Positions 9,029 through 18,431 of a DNA stretch of 64,000 nt are shown piece after piece. The notes beneath the pieces are model-generated. The model saw only the letters and a list, made by a program, of their open reading frames with translations. It was not told the origin of the DNA and ran no database searches. A program made the translations under genes and the position numbers. Numbering within the stretch: the stretch's first letter is position 1; every line of letters starts with the position of its first letter. The DNA is from Paralteromonas sediminis (GTDB lineage Bacteria; Pseudomonadota; Gammaproteobacteria; Enterobacterales; Alteromonadaceae): positions 186,001 through 250,000 of the forward strand of contig NZ_RPOK01000002.1 of the NCBI RefSeq assembly GCF_003820355.1, written 5' to 3'.

Positions 9029-10054
9029 TTAGCAATTTGCTCCTTTGCTGCATTGAGCTGTTTTCTCGAGTAGTGCTAGGGGAAGCTGATCTTTCATGGC
9101 TTGCATGGCTTGTTCCGTTCCGTCTTTGTAAGAATCGGCCTTGCCAGTTAATACCAGCAACGCCGCACAGTTCATCGCAATTGCAGCCCTGTGAGCCTCT
9201 TTTCCTTTTCCACTGAGCGCGTCCATGATCAGGGCCTTATTCTCTTGAGGCTCACCCCCTTCAATGGCGCTAATCGGATAATCAGGTAATCCGAAATCGC
9301 TAGCCGTTACCGTGGTGCGTCGCACGTCGCCATGTTCAAGCTCTACAATGGTACTGACACCATGCAAGGCAAGCTCATCTAGGCCATCACCATGAACAAT
9401 CATGGCTTTATGTTGACCCATCAACATGAGTGTTTTGGCATAGATATCAAGCAGCTCAGGAGCATAGACACCGAGCATGCTGTGCGTGGGACGAGCGGGA
9501 TTGGCCAGTGGGCCGAGTATATTGAACAAAGTACGTGTCTTAAGTTGTGTACGTACAGGCATTACGTATTTCATTCCCTGGTGATATACAGGTGCAAATA
9601 AAAACGAGAGTCCAGTCTTATCTAGGCATTGTCTGGCCGTGTCAGGTGACATCTCAAGATTGATGCCGCATTCTCTAAATAGGTCAGCGGATCCCGACTT
9701 GCTTGATACACTTCGGTTTCCGTGTTTGGCCACTTTTACGCCACATGCAGCTGCTACAATGGCGGCAGAACTTGAAATGTTAATGGTGTTGTGACCGTCT
9801 CCTCCCGTGCCCACTATATCTGCGAATGCGTAGTCGGGTGTAGGAAAAGGCCGAGCATTAGATACCATAGCACTGGCAGCCCCGGCGATTTCATCGGGAG
9901 ACTCGCCTTTTATTTTCAGAGTAACTAGCAAAGCCGTCAGAGAGGTTTCATCCGCCTTTCCGTGTAAAACATCGTTAAACACACTAAAAGCCTGAGCCTG
10001 ATGTAAACTGCCACCATCAAACAGCTTGCTTAACGCGCGAGATATATCCGTCAT
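9029..10054 (-). CDS. trpD: Anthranilate phosphoribosyltransferase TrpD
   Basis: A 341-residue enzyme that transfers phosphoribose from PRPP to anthranilate. The PRPP motif DIVGTGGDGHNTINIS lies at about 83-98, with KHGNRSVSSKSGSADL after it; these are the substrate loops of this family. It is not fused to the glutaminase, unlike in E. coli. It ends with a Cys-rich tail (QCSKGANC), which looks odd but is within the single open frame. It sits between trpG and trpCF with almost no spacing. Confidence 0.97.
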   Translation of the reverse strand: MTDISRALSKLFDGGSLHQAQAFSVFNDVLHGKADETSLTALLVTLKIKGESPDEIAGAASAMVSNARPFPTPDYAFADIVGTGGDGHNTINISSSAAIVAAACGVKVAKHGNRSVSSKSGSADLFRECGINLEMSPDTARQCLDKTGLSFLFAPVYHQGMKYVMPVRTQLKTRTLFNILGPLANPARPTHSMLGVYAPELLDIYAKTLMLMGQHKAMIVHGDGLDELALHGVSTIVELEHGDVRRTTVTASDFGLPDYPISAIEGGEPQENKALIMDALSGKGKEAHRAAIAMNCAALLVLTGKADSYKDGTEQAMQAMKDQLPLALLEKTAQCSKGANC

Positions 10055-10055
10055 A

Positions 10056-10661
10056 CTACACCTGTTGTTGAGTTAAGAACTGCATACAATCTGCCAACAA
10101 TTGGCTTCCCGCAGTGGTTAAAATGGATTCTGGATGAAACTGAAAGCCCAACATTTTATCGGTTGGGTGCCAAATTGCCATGACCTGATCATCAACTTCT
10201 GCTAGTACCTGTAAACATTCTGGCAAATGTGTAGCAACCAATGAGTGGTATCTGGCAATGGGTAAAGGCTGTGGCATATTAGCAAAAACACCAGCGCCAT
10301 CATGTGATAACAGTGAGGCTTTTCCGTGCATCACAGCGGGGGCACGACTTACTGTGCCACCAAAATGCTCAACAATGGCCTGATGACCTAAGCAAATGCC
10401 TAGTACAGGGAAACGACCCGCTACAGCAGCCAGAAGTTCAGGCATACAGCCTGCATCGCTTGGTGCTCCTGGCCCCGGCGACAACACTAGCACAACGTTT
10501 TTATCGAGACTTGCTTCGTGCATTGCTTTTAGGATTGTCTGCGCGTCCAACGTATTTCTAAACACAGTGACGTCAGCGTCCATGAGTTGCAATTCATCTA
10601 CCAGGTTATAAGTAAATGAGTCAACGTTATCGAGCAAGAATATGGCTTTTGATTTTGACAT
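10056..10661 (-). CDS. trpG: Anthranilate synthase component II (glutamine amidotransferase) TrpG
   Basis: A 201-residue class I glutamine amidotransferase that supplies ammonia to TrpE. Seen: LLDNVDSFTYNL at the N-terminus, LSPGPGAPSDAG (oxyanion region), nucleophile Cys90 in VLGICLGHQ, HSLVA, and the His-x-Glu pair in GFQFHPESILT. The ATG overlaps the trpE stop (TAATG). PabA is the alternative family member, but the operon position settles the call. Confidence 0.96.
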   Translation of the reverse strand: MSKSKAIFLLDNVDSFTYNLVDELQLMDADVTVFRNTLDAQTILKAMHEASLDKNVVLVLSPGPGAPSDAGCMPELLAAVAGRFPVLGICLGHQAIVEHFGGTVSRAPAVMHGKASLLSHDGAGVFANMPQPLPIARYHSLVATHLPECLQVLAEVDDQVMAIWHPTDKMLGFQFHPESILTTAGSQLLADCMQFLTQQQV

Positions 10662-12259
10662 TATGCTAGGCCTCCTTGCGCATTGGCTGCAATGATCGCA
10701 CTGATTACCGCTTGTGCTTTACTTCTTGTCTCGTCAGCTTCTGCCTGTGGATCGGAATCGTAGACAACACCAGCACCGGCCTGAATGTGGGCCATACCAT
10801 CTTTGATAAACGCTGAGCGGATAACAATACACGTATCCATGTCACCTTTTCCATTTAGGTAACCCACTGCACCGCCATAGCTTCCTCTTCTTTGCTTTTC
10901 TACCTGACGGATGAGCGTGGCTGCGCTGACTTTTGGGGCTCCCACTAATGTGCCCATGTTCATACAGGCTTGGTAAGCATGCAGTGCATCTAAATCGTTT
11001 CTTAACTGGCCCACTACTCGAGAGACCAAATGCATGACGTGGGAGTAGCGGTCAACTTTAAGTAGCTCTTTTACATGTCTGGAACCCGGCTGGCTGACTT
11101 TAGCGACATCATTTCGGGCAAGGTCAACTAACATAATATGTTCTGCTTTTTCTTTCTCATCCTCTCGAAGTGACAACTCTAGTCTGCTGTCCAAATCCCA
11201 GTCCATAGTGCCATCGATGCGCTTTCCTCTTGGGCGGGTGCCGGCAATGGGATAGACCTCTACCTGATTTGTTGTCGAGCAGTACTTTAGCGCCGACTCA
11301 GGTGATGCACCAAACAAAGCAAAATCGCCTGTTTGCAAATAAAACATGTACGGACTGGGGTTTGATTGTTTAAGGCTGCGATAGGCTTCTCGTGGCATAA
11401 GGCAGGGTAATGAAAACGTTCGCGAGGGCACTACTTGAAAGATATCACCAGAAAGAATATGTTCTTTTAACGAAATTACATCGCGTTTAAACGTATCATC
11501 GTCTTTGTCTACTTTGAGCTCAGTGCATCCCTTAATTGAAGATGTGTGACATGCTGAGGGAGAACTGCCGACCTCAGAGATAGCCTGTGCAAGATGCTCT
11601 ATTTTTTGTGAAACGCTAAAATAGTGTTGGGCGACATCGGGCGCACTAAAAACACTGCCAATCAGCTCAGCAGTATTACTTTGATGATCAAAGGTCACTA
11701 AGGTTTCTGCTAAATAGAACAGGTAATCCGGACAGGTATTCTGGCTACCTTCAACAGAAGGTAATACCTCATAGCTCGCTAATACATCATAGGCAAAGAC
11801 ACCGCCGAGAAAAACCGCGTTATCGTGATCTCGTAAAGGCTCGATGTGTTTAATGGCGCTTCTGAGTACATCAAACACGCTGGTTGCCTTGAGGCGGCGA
11901 TCCTCATCCAGCGCGCGGGCATCTCTGGCAATTGTCAGTATCAGTTTAGGCCCATCACGAGTTATGCTTGCATTTGTCATCAGCCGCTCTGCCAGCACGT
12001 CTAGTACCGCAAGGCCATTCTCGGTGAGCGCTTCACAAACTATGTGATCACCATTACATTCAAATTTGACTGCGGCACTTGTCATCAGCAGGCTCTTCAG
12101 ATTGTCCTTACTATCAATTTCAGCTGATTCAAGGAGCAAGGCCGGTGTCTCAATATCACAAACTTGTTCCATCACCGACAACGGGTCACTGTGATACGGT
12201 ACATTTTTTATAAGTGTTTCTACCTGTCCCGGCTTCGTGCCGAGTGACGCCAAACTCAT
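10661..12259 (-). CDS. trpE: Anthranilate synthase component I TrpE
   Basis: A 532-residue chorismate-utilising enzyme making anthranilate with TrpG. I start it at 12259 ([11 protein letters not shown]), which has GAGG about eight bases upstream. A longer open frame to 12331 exists but would run through the attenuator terminator, so it is rejected. The N-terminal LLLESAEID (Ser45) corresponds to the tryptophan feedback site of TrpE. The catalytic C-terminal half has [54 protein letters not shown] and [13 protein letters not shown], all standard. It is the first enzyme gene after the trp leader. Confidence 0.97.
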   Translation of the reverse strand: MSLASLGTKPGQVETLIKNVPYHSDPLSVMEQVCDIETPALLLESAEIDSKDNLKSLLMTSAAVKFECNGDHIVCEALTENGLAVLDVLAERLMTNASITRDGPKLILTIARDARALDEDRRLKATSVFDVLRSAIKHIEPLRDHDNAVFLGGVFAYDVLASYEVLPSVEGSQNTCPDYLFYLAETLVTFDHQSNTAELIGSVFSAPDVAQHYFSVSQKIEHLAQAISEVGSSPSACHTSSIKGCTELKVDKDDDTFKRDVISLKEHILSGDIFQVVPSRTFSLPCLMPREAYRSLKQSNPSPYMFYLQTGDFALFGASPESALKYCSTTNQVEVYPIAGTRPRGKRIDGTMDWDLDSRLELSLREDEKEKAEHIMLVDLARNDVAKVSQPGSRHVKELLKVDRYSHVMHLVSRVVGQLRNDLDALHAYQACMNMGTLVGAPKVSAATLIRQVEKQRRGSYGGAVGYLNGKGDMDTCIVIRSAFIKDGMAHIQAGAGVVYDSDPQAEADETRSKAQAVISAIIAANAQGGLA

Positions 12260-12282
12260 GGCTAACCTCACTGTTTTTTGGT

Positions 12283-12314
12283 CAAAAAAAAAGCCCGTCT
12301 TAAAACGGGCTTTT
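12283..12314 (-). terminator. trp attenuator terminator
   Basis: On the minus strand AAAGCCCGT (12298-12290 is the distal arm, 12313-12305 the proximal arm) forms a nine-bp stem around TTTAAG-like loop bases, followed by a run of nine T on the minus strand. It sits between trpL and trpE. The proximal arm GCCCG can alternatively pair with CGGGC at 12344-12340, which would be the antiterminator. This is the architecture of ribosome-mediated attenuation. Confidence 0.92.
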
Positions 12315-12349
12315 ATAAAATACGCGTGCACGCGACTCTGCCCGATATG

Positions 12350-12391
12350 TCAGGACATCCACCACCAGTTGTTAACGGTTTGCATACACAT
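12350..12391 (-). CDS. trpL: trp operon leader peptide TrpL
   Basis: A 13-codon reading frame, MCMQTVNNWWWMS, ending in TGA. Three consecutive TGG codons fall at 12367-12359. A purine-rich AGAAAGAAA precedes the ATG. It lies upstream of the terminator hairpin and of a CGGGC segment able to form the antiterminator. Stalling of the ribosome at the Trp codons when charged tRNA-Trp is scarce should favour antitermination and trpE expression; that logic is known from enteric bacteria and inferred here from the same layout. Confidence 0.93.
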   Translation of the reverse strand: MCMQTVNNWWWMS

Positions 12392-12419
12392 AAAAAATTT
12401 CTTTCTACTTTACGTTCAC

Positions 12420-12434
12420 GGTTACTAAGCAACC
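12420..12434. promoter_or_regulatory. Imperfect palindrome in the trp/rnm divergent promoter region
   Basis: GGTTACTAAGCAACC is a near-perfect dyad just upstream of trpL. It could be an operator for a TrpR-like repressor, but it lacks the CTAG cores of the enteric trp operator, so this is only a candidate. Confidence 0.25.
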
Positions 12435-12436
12435 TG

Positions 12437-12442
12437 TATAAT
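12437..12442 (+). promoter_or_regulatory. Putative -10 element for rnm
   Basis: TATAAT, 29 bases before the GTG of rnm. No good -35 is seen at 17 bases. On the opposite strand TTGACA (12478-12473) may be the trp -35, but the best -10 candidates (TTCTAT/TCTATA near 12453-12447) are spaced 19-20 bases, so the trp promoter is not firmly placed. Confidence 0.4.
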
Positions 12443-12471
12443 GCTCTATAGAAGAAAACAAATAGACTCTT

Positions 12472-13332
12472 GTGTCAAGGGTAAAATTGAAAATAGACCT
12501 ACATTCTCATACCACTGCATCCGACGGACAACTCACCCCGACAGAACTAATGCTTCGGGCAGACACGATGCAAGTCGACATGATCGCAATAACGGACCAC
12601 GATACGGTAAGCGGGATTGAAGAGGCCGAACAAGCCATTGTTGATCATCGACTCAAAGTATCGTTAATTTCCGGTATTGAGCTATCAACGCAATGGAAAA
12701 GTTTCGGTATCCATATTGTTGGTTTGAATCTTAATGTAAATGAACCCACCTTTTTGCGTGGTGTAGCGGCGCAAAAAGCGGTGCGGCAAAATCGTGCCAA
12801 CAAGATTGCTGAGAAATTGGCGCGCACTGGATTTTCGGATATTTTACCACAGGCTCAGGCGCTGGCTGGAAAGGGAGAAATAACACGAGCGCATTTTGCT
12901 AGAGCGCTAGTGACCCATCATGGTTTAGGTACCATGGATAATGCGTTTAAGCGTTTTATGGGTAAGGGCAAAGTTGGCGATGTGAAAGGCGAGTGGCTGT
13001 CAATCGCAGAGGCTGTAAAATTGATACATGCTGCTGGTGGTCAGGCCGTGCTGGCACATCCACTGAAATACGAGATGTCAACAAAGTGGTTACGACGCTT
13101 GATCGCGCATTTTGCTGAAGTAAATGGAGATGCAGTGGAAGTAGCCGGGCCGGGTGTCTCGGGTCAGTCACAACAATTAATTCATGAGATTGTAGCGAGT
13201 GAAAAGCTAAAAGGGTCAGTTGGTTCTGATTTTCACAACCCAGGACGATGGACTGAGCTGGGGCGTTTTCAACAGATATTACCGTCAGTAACACCACTTT
13301 GGCATGACTGGCCATGTGTGTCTGTGGCATAA
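12472..13332 (+). CDS. rnm: PHP-domain phosphoesterase, RNase AM (YciV) family
   Basis: A 286-residue metal-dependent phosphoesterase. DLHSHTTASDG (about 9-19) and ITDHDTVSGI (about 42-51) are PHP metal-binding motifs. GIELST, QAVLAHPLKY and GSDFHNPGRW supply further metal ligands. The E. coli relative RNase AM (YciV, formerly TrpH) matures 5' ends of rRNAs and hydrolyses 3',5'-bis-phosphonucleotides. The start is GTG (12472); its codons overlap a possible trp -35. Divergence from the trp leader is conserved with E. coli. Confidence 0.9.
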   Translation: MSRVKLKIDLHSHTTASDGQLTPTELMLRADTMQVDMIAITDHDTVSGIEEAEQAIVDHRLKVSLISGIELSTQWKSFGIHIVGLNLNVNEPTFLRGVAAQKAVRQNRANKIAEKLARTGFSDILPQAQALAGKGEITRAHFARALVTHHGLGTMDNAFKRFMGKGKVGDVKGEWLSIAEAVKLIHAAGGQAVLAHPLKYEMSTKWLRRLIAHFAEVNGDAVEVAGPGVSGQSQQLIHEIVASEKLKGSVGSDFHNPGRWTELGRFQQILPSVTPLWHDWPCVSVA

Positions 13333-13362
13333 TTACAACAATTCTTTTTTGTAGCGCTAATT

Positions 13363-13983
13363 ATGAGCCAGTTCTTTTACATTCACCCAGACAACCCTCA
13401 GCAGAGATTGCTCAATCAAGCCTGCGATTTGATTCGACAAGGCGAAGTCATTGTTTATCCAACCGATTCAGGCTATGCAATAGGGTGTCAAATGGCTGAC
13501 AAACAGGCTCTTGAGCAGATTATTCGCATTCGTCAGCTTGATCAGCATCACAACTTCACGCTTATGTGCAGAGATATGTCTGAGTTATCTGTTTACTCAA
13601 AAGTCGACAACGTGGCTTTTAGGCAAATCAAAAATAACACACCAGGACCTTACACTTTCATTCTAAAGGCAACGAAAGAGGTGCCGCGTCGGGTACAGAA
13701 TGCTAAGCGGAAAACCATCGGGTTGCGCGTGCCTGACAATACCATTGCGCTACAGCTTCTTGAAACCTTGGATGCACCATTGCTTTCAACCACGTTAATT
13801 CTGCCCGGAGCGGACAGCGCTGAGTCTGATCCAGATGAAATTCGGGACAAACTTGAACGACAGGTGGGTCTGATTATTCATGGAGGTTATTTGGGCGAGC
13901 AGCCAACGACAGTGGTTGATATGAGTGAAGGTGACGCGACCATTATCCGGCTTGGGAATGGCGACCCAACGCCCTTTGAATAA
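13363..13983 (+). CDS. yciO: YciO family protein (TsaC/Sua5-like fold)
   Basis: A 206-residue protein, the same length as E. coli YciO and with a near-identical beginning (MSQFFYIHPDNPQQR). It contains IVYPTDSGYAIGC, FTLMCRDMSELS, NTPGPYTFILKATKEVPRR and IIHGGYLGEQPTTVVD, the nucleotide/carbamoyl-binding segments of the YrdC fold. YciO is a paralogue of the tRNA threonylcarbamoyl-AMP synthase; its own role is uncertain. It lies 30 bases after rnm and 15 before scpA. Confidence 0.92.
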   Translation: MSQFFYIHPDNPQQRLLNQACDLIRQGEVIVYPTDSGYAIGCQMADKQALEQIIRIRQLDQHHNFTLMCRDMSELSVYSKVDNVAFRQIKNNTPGPYTFILKATKEVPRRVQNAKRKTIGLRVPDNTIALQLLETLDAPLLSTTLILPGADSAESDPDEIRDKLERQVGLIIHGGYLGEQPTTVVDMSEGDATIIRLGNGDPTPFE

Positions 13984-13998
13984 GACATACCCACGTAC

Positions 13999-14838
13999 AT
14001 GACTGCGACTAATCAGCCTGCTCAACAGCCCTTGCCTTTGGCTTTTATTAACGGCGAAGCCTTAATTGAAAAACCACAAGATTTGTATATTCCGCCTGAT
14101 GCGCTAGAGGTGATTTTAGAGACCTTTGAGGGGCCGTTAGATCTCTTACTGTATTTGATTAGGAAACAAAAGCTCGACATCGTCACGATGCCGGTTGCTG
14201 ACATCACCAAGCAGTACATGGAATACGTTGATGTAATGAAAACACTGCAGCTTGAATTAGCCGGTGAGTATTTGTTGATGGCAGCGGTATTGGCTGAAAT
14301 AAAGTCTCGGCTATTGTTGCCAAAACGCGAGATAGAAGACAATGACGAAGATGATCCCAGAGCGGAGTTAATTCGTCGGTTGCAGGAATATGAACGAGTT
14401 AAACAAGCCGCACAGTCTTTGGATGAGCGCCCTAGATTGGAACGAGACTGTTTTGTTGCCAACGTTGGAAAAGAGACCATTACCTTGCCAGATCGTCCTC
14501 TTCCTGATGTGACTCTACAAGAATTGATACTAGCATTTTCCAGGGCGATGAAGCGCGCCGAAGCCTTTGAACATCATCAAATTGCAAGGGAAAAACTGAG
14601 CACACGTGAAAGGATGAGTTCCATTCTGCAAACGTTACAACAGCATGAAGGTGAACGCTTTGTGACCTTCGATAAGTTATTTATGCCTGAAGAGGGCAAG
14701 GCAGGCGTTGTGGTGTCTTTTTTGGCCATTCTTGAACTAATAAAAGAACACCTTATTTCATTGGTCCAAACAGGGCCGTTTGCACCATTACATATTTCAC
14801 TTAAGCAAGATGAAGAAAATACAACACGAACAGCTTAA
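13999..14838 (+). CDS. scpA: Segregation and condensation protein A ScpA
   Basis: A 279-residue kleisin-type protein that joins SMC-like subunits with ScpB for chromosome organisation. The conserved N-terminal block is LETFEGPLDLLLYLIRKQKLDI, which binds the SMC neck region, followed by LELAGEYLLMAAVLAEIKSRLLLP. The C-terminal winged-helix part includes VVSFLAILELIKEHLISLVQ. The last 29 bases overlap scpB, a typical coupling. Many gammaproteobacteria use MukBEF instead; presence of ScpAB fits Alteromonadales. Confidence 0.95.
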   Translation: MTATNQPAQQPLPLAFINGEALIEKPQDLYIPPDALEVILETFEGPLDLLLYLIRKQKLDIVTMPVADITKQYMEYVDVMKTLQLELAGEYLLMAAVLAEIKSRLLLPKREIEDNDEDDPRAELIRRLQEYERVKQAAQSLDERPRLERDCFVANVGKETITLPDRPLPDVTLQELILAFSRAMKRAEAFEHHQIAREKLSTRERMSSILQTLQQHEGERFVTFDKLFMPEEGKAGVVVSFLAILELIKEHLISLVQTGPFAPLHISLKQDEENTTRTA

Positions 14839-15358
14839 ACAAATTCTGGAAGCGGCGGTTTTTGTCCACGAGACACCGCTGTCGATGGAAACTATTAAGC
14901 ATACTTTGCTTGCAGACTATTCAGTGTCAAGTCAAGCCGTGAATAAAGCCATGAATGAACTTAGCCTAGACTATGCGCCAAGAGGCATAAATTTGGTCAA
15001 AGTTGCATCGGGCTGGCGTTTTCAATCAGAAGATAGCTTGGGGCCTATTTTAAGTAATTTATGGCAGGAACCGCCTCCGCGATACTCCCGAGCGTTGCTT
15101 GAGACGCTTTCACTTATCGCATATCGGCAACCCATTACCCGTGGTGAAATTGAAGATATTCGTGGTGTTGCAGTAAGTAGCAACATCATTAAAACGCTTA
15201 CTGAACGGGAATGGGTGAGCGTAGTAGGGCACAAAGAAGTACCGGGACGGCCGGCTTTGTACGCCACAACACAACAGTTTTTAGATTATTTTTCGCTTGA
15301 GTCACTGGCTGACTTGCCAGATAGCGAACTTTTTGAACAGACAGGCACAGTACAATGA
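14810..15358 (+). CDS. scpB: Segregation and condensation protein B ScpB
   Basis: A 182-residue protein with two winged-helix domains. I start it at [11 protein letters not shown] (14810); an earlier ATG at 14780 adds a non-homologous stretch inside scpA. Family signatures: [44 protein letters not shown] and [17 protein letters not shown]. It works as a dimer on the ScpA kleisin. The stop overlaps the rluB start (ATGA). Confidence 0.95.
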   Translation: MKKIQHEQLKQILEAAVFVHETPLSMETIKHTLLADYSVSSQAVNKAMNELSLDYAPRGINLVKVASGWRFQSEDSLGPILSNLWQEPPPRYSRALLETLSLIAYRQPITRGEIEDIRGVAVSSNIIKTLTEREWVSVVGHKEVPGRPALYATTQQFLDYFSLESLADLPDSELFEQTGTVQ

Positions 15359-16245
15359 CAGCACAGAGCGAAAAGCTGCAAAAGGTTTTAGCAAGTTTAG
15401 GTTTAGGATCGCGCCGGGAAATTGAAGGCTGGATCAGCGAAGGTAGGGTTTCTGTAAACGGAACAATTGCTACTTTGGGTGACAGAGTAGATGAAACCGC
15501 ACAATTGCGCGTAGACGGTCAATTAATCAGTCGGCAACAGGCACAAAAAACCTGTCGCGTGCTCATGTATAACAAGCCTGAAGGTGAGTTGTGTACGCGA
15601 AAAGATGAAGCGGGAAGACCAACAGTTTTTGACCGCTTGCCACAAATCAAAGGAGGCCGGTGGATTGCTATTGGTCGTTTGGATCTTAACACCAGCGGCC
15701 TACTCCTGTTCACCAACGATGGCGAACTCGCAAACAGACTCATGCACCCCAGCCACCAAATTGAACGGGAATACGCAGTGAGGGTCTTTGGTGAAGTGAC
15801 ACCGCAGGCCCTAAAAAATCTTCGTCGAGGTGTAAAACTGGAAGACGGCATGGCAAAGTTCACAACGCTTCGACAGAGAAAGCAGGATGAAGATAGTCAG
15901 AACCAATGGTTTGACGTAACACTCAACGAAGGTCGAAATCGGGAAGTAAGGCGATTGTGGGAAAGCCAAGAATTACAAGTAAGCCGACTTATACGTTTGC
16001 GTTATGGGTCATTGGCGCTGAAAAAGCGTCTTCCACAAGGTGGGTGGATAGAACTGGAATTGGATGATGTTAATGCATTAAGGCGTAGTGTGCAGCTGCC
16101 CGATGAGGCCGAGTCTGCCGTAGACGGTAAACAGAATAAGCTTGATCATGTTCGCTTGAGCAGAATGCGTCGTTCTGTGAAAAAACATCGGGTTAAACGT
16201 GAACATAATATAAAACGAACTAAACGCGAACGATTCGGTAGTTGA
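15355..16245 (+). CDS. rluB: 23S rRNA pseudouridine(2605) synthase RluB
   Basis: A 296-residue RsuA/RluB-family enzyme. An N-terminal S4 RNA-binding domain ([26 protein letters not shown]) is followed by the synthase domain with catalytic Asp in [40 protein letters not shown] is also conserved. The C-terminal tail is strongly basic ([14 protein letters not shown]), as in RluB. It modifies U2605 of 23S rRNA by E. coli homology; RluE/F/RsuA are less likely because of the tail and the scpAB context. Confidence 0.93.
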   Translation: MTAQSEKLQKVLASLGLGSRREIEGWISEGRVSVNGTIATLGDRVDETAQLRVDGQLISRQQAQKTCRVLMYNKPEGELCTRKDEAGRPTVFDRLPQIKGGRWIAIGRLDLNTSGLLLFTNDGELANRLMHPSHQIEREYAVRVFGEVTPQALKNLRRGVKLEDGMAKFTTLRQRKQDEDSQNQWFDVTLNEGRNREVRRLWESQELQVSRLIRLRYGSLALKKRLPQGGWIELELDDVNALRRSVQLPDEAESAVDGKQNKLDHVRLSRMRRSVKKHRVKREHNIKRTKRERFGS

Positions 16246-16312
16246 TTGGTCTGACGCTAACAGGTAGCATGCCTGCCGATAGTTTTTTATTACCATAATT
16301 AGAATGAAATAA

Positions 16313-16681
16313 ATGAGTAAATACATGAAACGTCTTGCGCTCTCTTTTATCCTGGCTTTCACATTAATAGGGACAGGGTGCTCCGATTGGATATACCGTA
16401 TCGATGTACCTCAGGGAAATTACCTCGATAAAAATGATATTGAGGATTTGCGTATGGGCATGACAAAAGAGCAAGTCATATTTGTGTTAGGCCGCCCCAT
16501 AGTCGCGGATAGCTTTGATAATGATACCTGGTATTACATCTACGATATGAAACGCGGCATGACGAAACGCGGTAGTGATTTTCAGCAGGAATTCATCATC
16601 CATTTCGAGGACGATAAGGTAGCAAAAGTTGAAGGCGATTTTGAACTCCCTGAAAGCTTTTACGATCCGATAGAACAATAG
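16313..16681 (+). CDS. bamE: Outer membrane assembly lipoprotein BamE
   Basis: A 122-residue lipoprotein (SmpA/OmlA family). The signal peptide ends in a lipobox, IGTGC, with lipidation at the Cys around residue 23. The mature part shows DVPQGNYLDKNDIEDLRMGMTKEQV, FVLGRPIVADSF, WYYIYDMKRG and the C-terminal beta strands. BamE is a non-essential component of the BAM complex that inserts beta-barrel proteins. It is convergent with recN. Confidence 0.93.
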   Translation: MSKYMKRLALSFILAFTLIGTGCSDWIYRIDVPQGNYLDKNDIEDLRMGMTKEQVIFVLGRPIVADSFDNDTWYYIYDMKRGMTKRGSDFQQEFIIHFEDDKVAKVEGDFELPESFYDPIEQ

Positions 16682-16699
16682 TCAGTAGGCCGATTTATT

Positions 16700-16725
16700 G
16701 GCTCATCACAGACTTGCGATGAGCC
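16700..16725. terminator. Hairpin between convergent bamE and recN
   Basis: GGCTCATC (16700-16707) and GATGAGCC (16718-16725) form an eight-bp stem with a ten-base loop, followed on the plus strand by GAACTTTTC. The U-run is short, so termination for bamE is plausible but not strong. Confidence 0.45.
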
Positions 16726-16743
16726 GAACTTTTCCCATCATTT

Positions 16744-18423
16744 TCAAACTACTTGTTCCAGAAGTGCCTTTGCATTGTCTATAGCGCTTTGCGTGACCTT
16801 ATCGCCCGCTAGCAGCCTCGCCAACTCATGCACTCTATCTTGCGGTGTTAAGGGTAATACGCTGGTCGTTGTTTCATTTTTTTCCGTGTGTTTCGTCACA
16901 TAAAGCTGGTTGTGTGCTTGCGCAGCAACCTGGGGTAAATGTGTAACACACATGACCTGGTGCGCCTTACCTAACTTGCGTAAAAGCTGGCCGACTACTG
17001 ACGCTGTGGGGCCACTGATTCCTGCATCTACCTCATCGAAGATCATGGAAGGAACGGGATTAGTTGCACGGGAAACCACTTGGACTGCCAACCCAATCCT
17101 TGATAACTCACCGCCAGAGACCACTTTTTCGAGTTTACCAAAAGCCTGCCCTTTGTTGGTTGACGCAACCAAAGCCACGCTATCTAAACCCTGCTTAGTG
17201 GCTGTTTTTTGCGTATCGAAATTTACTTGAAAAGCAATTTCAGCACTTTCCATATTCATCTGATGAACATACTGCATTATAGCCTTGGCCAGTGCTTTAC
17301 CTTGTTTAGTCCTGTTAGCACTGACTTGCTTAGCAAGACTAATATAATCCTGTTTGGCGTTATCAACTTCTACGGCGAGTTGTTCCAATCTTTCGTCGCT
17401 GCCTGTGATTTGTGACAGTTCAGCGGCTAAACTTTGATGGTGTTCATACAGTGATTCAGGCCTTACCTGATGCTTCCGTGCAAGCTCGACTGCACAACTA
17501 AAACGACGTTCAACTTGCGCTAACTGAGCAGGATCAGACTCTAGATTATCAACGTAGTGTCTAAGTTCACGCACAGCTTCTTCAATTTGAATCGAAGATT
17601 CATCAAGCATCTGCACAATAGGCGCTAATGCTTTATCGTGTTCGGTTAGCCCATTTAGCCGGTCTTTATACTGTTTAAGTGTTGATAATACCGAACCGTC
17701 ATCAGATTCGTATAAGGAATACAAACTCTGCTGTGATACATCTAATAAGTGCTGGCTGTGACTGAGTTTTTTGTGGTCGTCTTCTAGCGCTGAAAATTCA
17801 TCTTCCTCAATAGCAAAGTCATCAAGCTCTTTAACCTGATATGCCAGGAGTTGTTCTCTGTCTTTGTTTAATTGATGCGTATTACGTGTTTCTTCTAATA
17901 CTTTTTCCTTGCTTTTCCACAATTTAAATGCATTTTCTAGATCGTTAAGTAATTGACTATGGCCGGCGTAGTCATCAAGTAAACGAAGCTGCTCAGATTC
18001 TTTTAACAGTTTTAAATGTGTGTTTTGACCATAGATTAATAACAACAGAGACCCGAGAGCCTTAAGTTGATTCAATGAGGCTGTAGTACCGTTAATAAAC
18101 GCTTTTGAGCGCCCCTCAGAGGAGATTACTCTGCGGATAAAGCAAACCTCAGATTCATCATCAGCATCTAATTCATTTTCACTCAACCAGGCTTTCGCTG
18201 CATGATTATTATTGAGTGAAAAATGCGCGATAATTTCTGATTTTGCGGCACCTTTTCGCACGCAGCTCGCGTCAGCGCGCTCTCCTAAGCAGAGTGACAA
18301 AGCGTCAATGGCAATCGACTTACCTGCACCGGTTTCTCCTGTAATTGCTGTGAGCCCTTGTTCAAAATTGAGCTCAAGCTGTTTAACAACGGCAAAATTC
18401 TTTATGGACAAATGTATCAGCAT
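16744..18423 (-). CDS. recN: DNA repair protein RecN
   Basis: A 559-residue SMC-like ATPase acting in double-strand break repair. The N-terminal Walker A is ITGETGAGKS (about 27-36). A long central coiled coil (about 150-380) is interrupted by charged heptads. The C-terminal half carries the ABC signature VSGGELSR and Walker B SMIFDEVDAGISG. Length is typical. No good ribosome binding site is visible before the ATG. Two LexA-like boxes immediately upstream indicate SOS control, as in E. coli. Confidence 0.95.
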   Translation of the reverse strand: MLIHLSIKNFAVVKQLELNFEQGLTAITGETGAGKSIAIDALSLCLGERADASCVRKGAAKSEIIAHFSLNNNHAAKAWLSENELDADDESEVCFIRRVISSEGRSKAFINGTTASLNQLKALGSLLLLIYGQNTHLKLLKESEQLRLLDDYAGHSQLLNDLENAFKLWKSKEKVLEETRNTHQLNKDREQLLAYQVKELDDFAIEEDEFSALEDDHKKLSHSQHLLDVSQQSLYSLYESDDGSVLSTLKQYKDRLNGLTEHDKALAPIVQMLDESSIQIEEAVRELRHYVDNLESDPAQLAQVERRFSCAVELARKHQVRPESLYEHHQSLAAELSQITGSDERLEQLAVEVDNAKQDYISLAKQVSANRTKQGKALAKAIMQYVHQMNMESAEIAFQVNFDTQKTATKQGLDSVALVASTNKGQAFGKLEKVVSGGELSRIGLAVQVVSRATNPVPSMIFDEVDAGISGPTASVVGQLLRKLGKAHQVMCVTHLPQVAAQAHNQLYVTKHTEKNETTTSVLPLTPQDRVHELARLLAGDKVTQSAIDNAKALLEQVV

Positions 18424-18431
18424 AATAAGCG

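Noticed and set aside
12260-12331. N-terminal extension of trpE to 12331
   Set aside because: It runs through the attenuator terminator, has no ribosome binding site and no similarity to TrpE; the ATG at 12259 has GAGG upstream.
14022-14480. Minus-strand open frame of about 150 codons inside scpA
   Set aside because: It is a shadow frame; its serine-rich composition mirrors scpA codons and no ribosome binding site is present.
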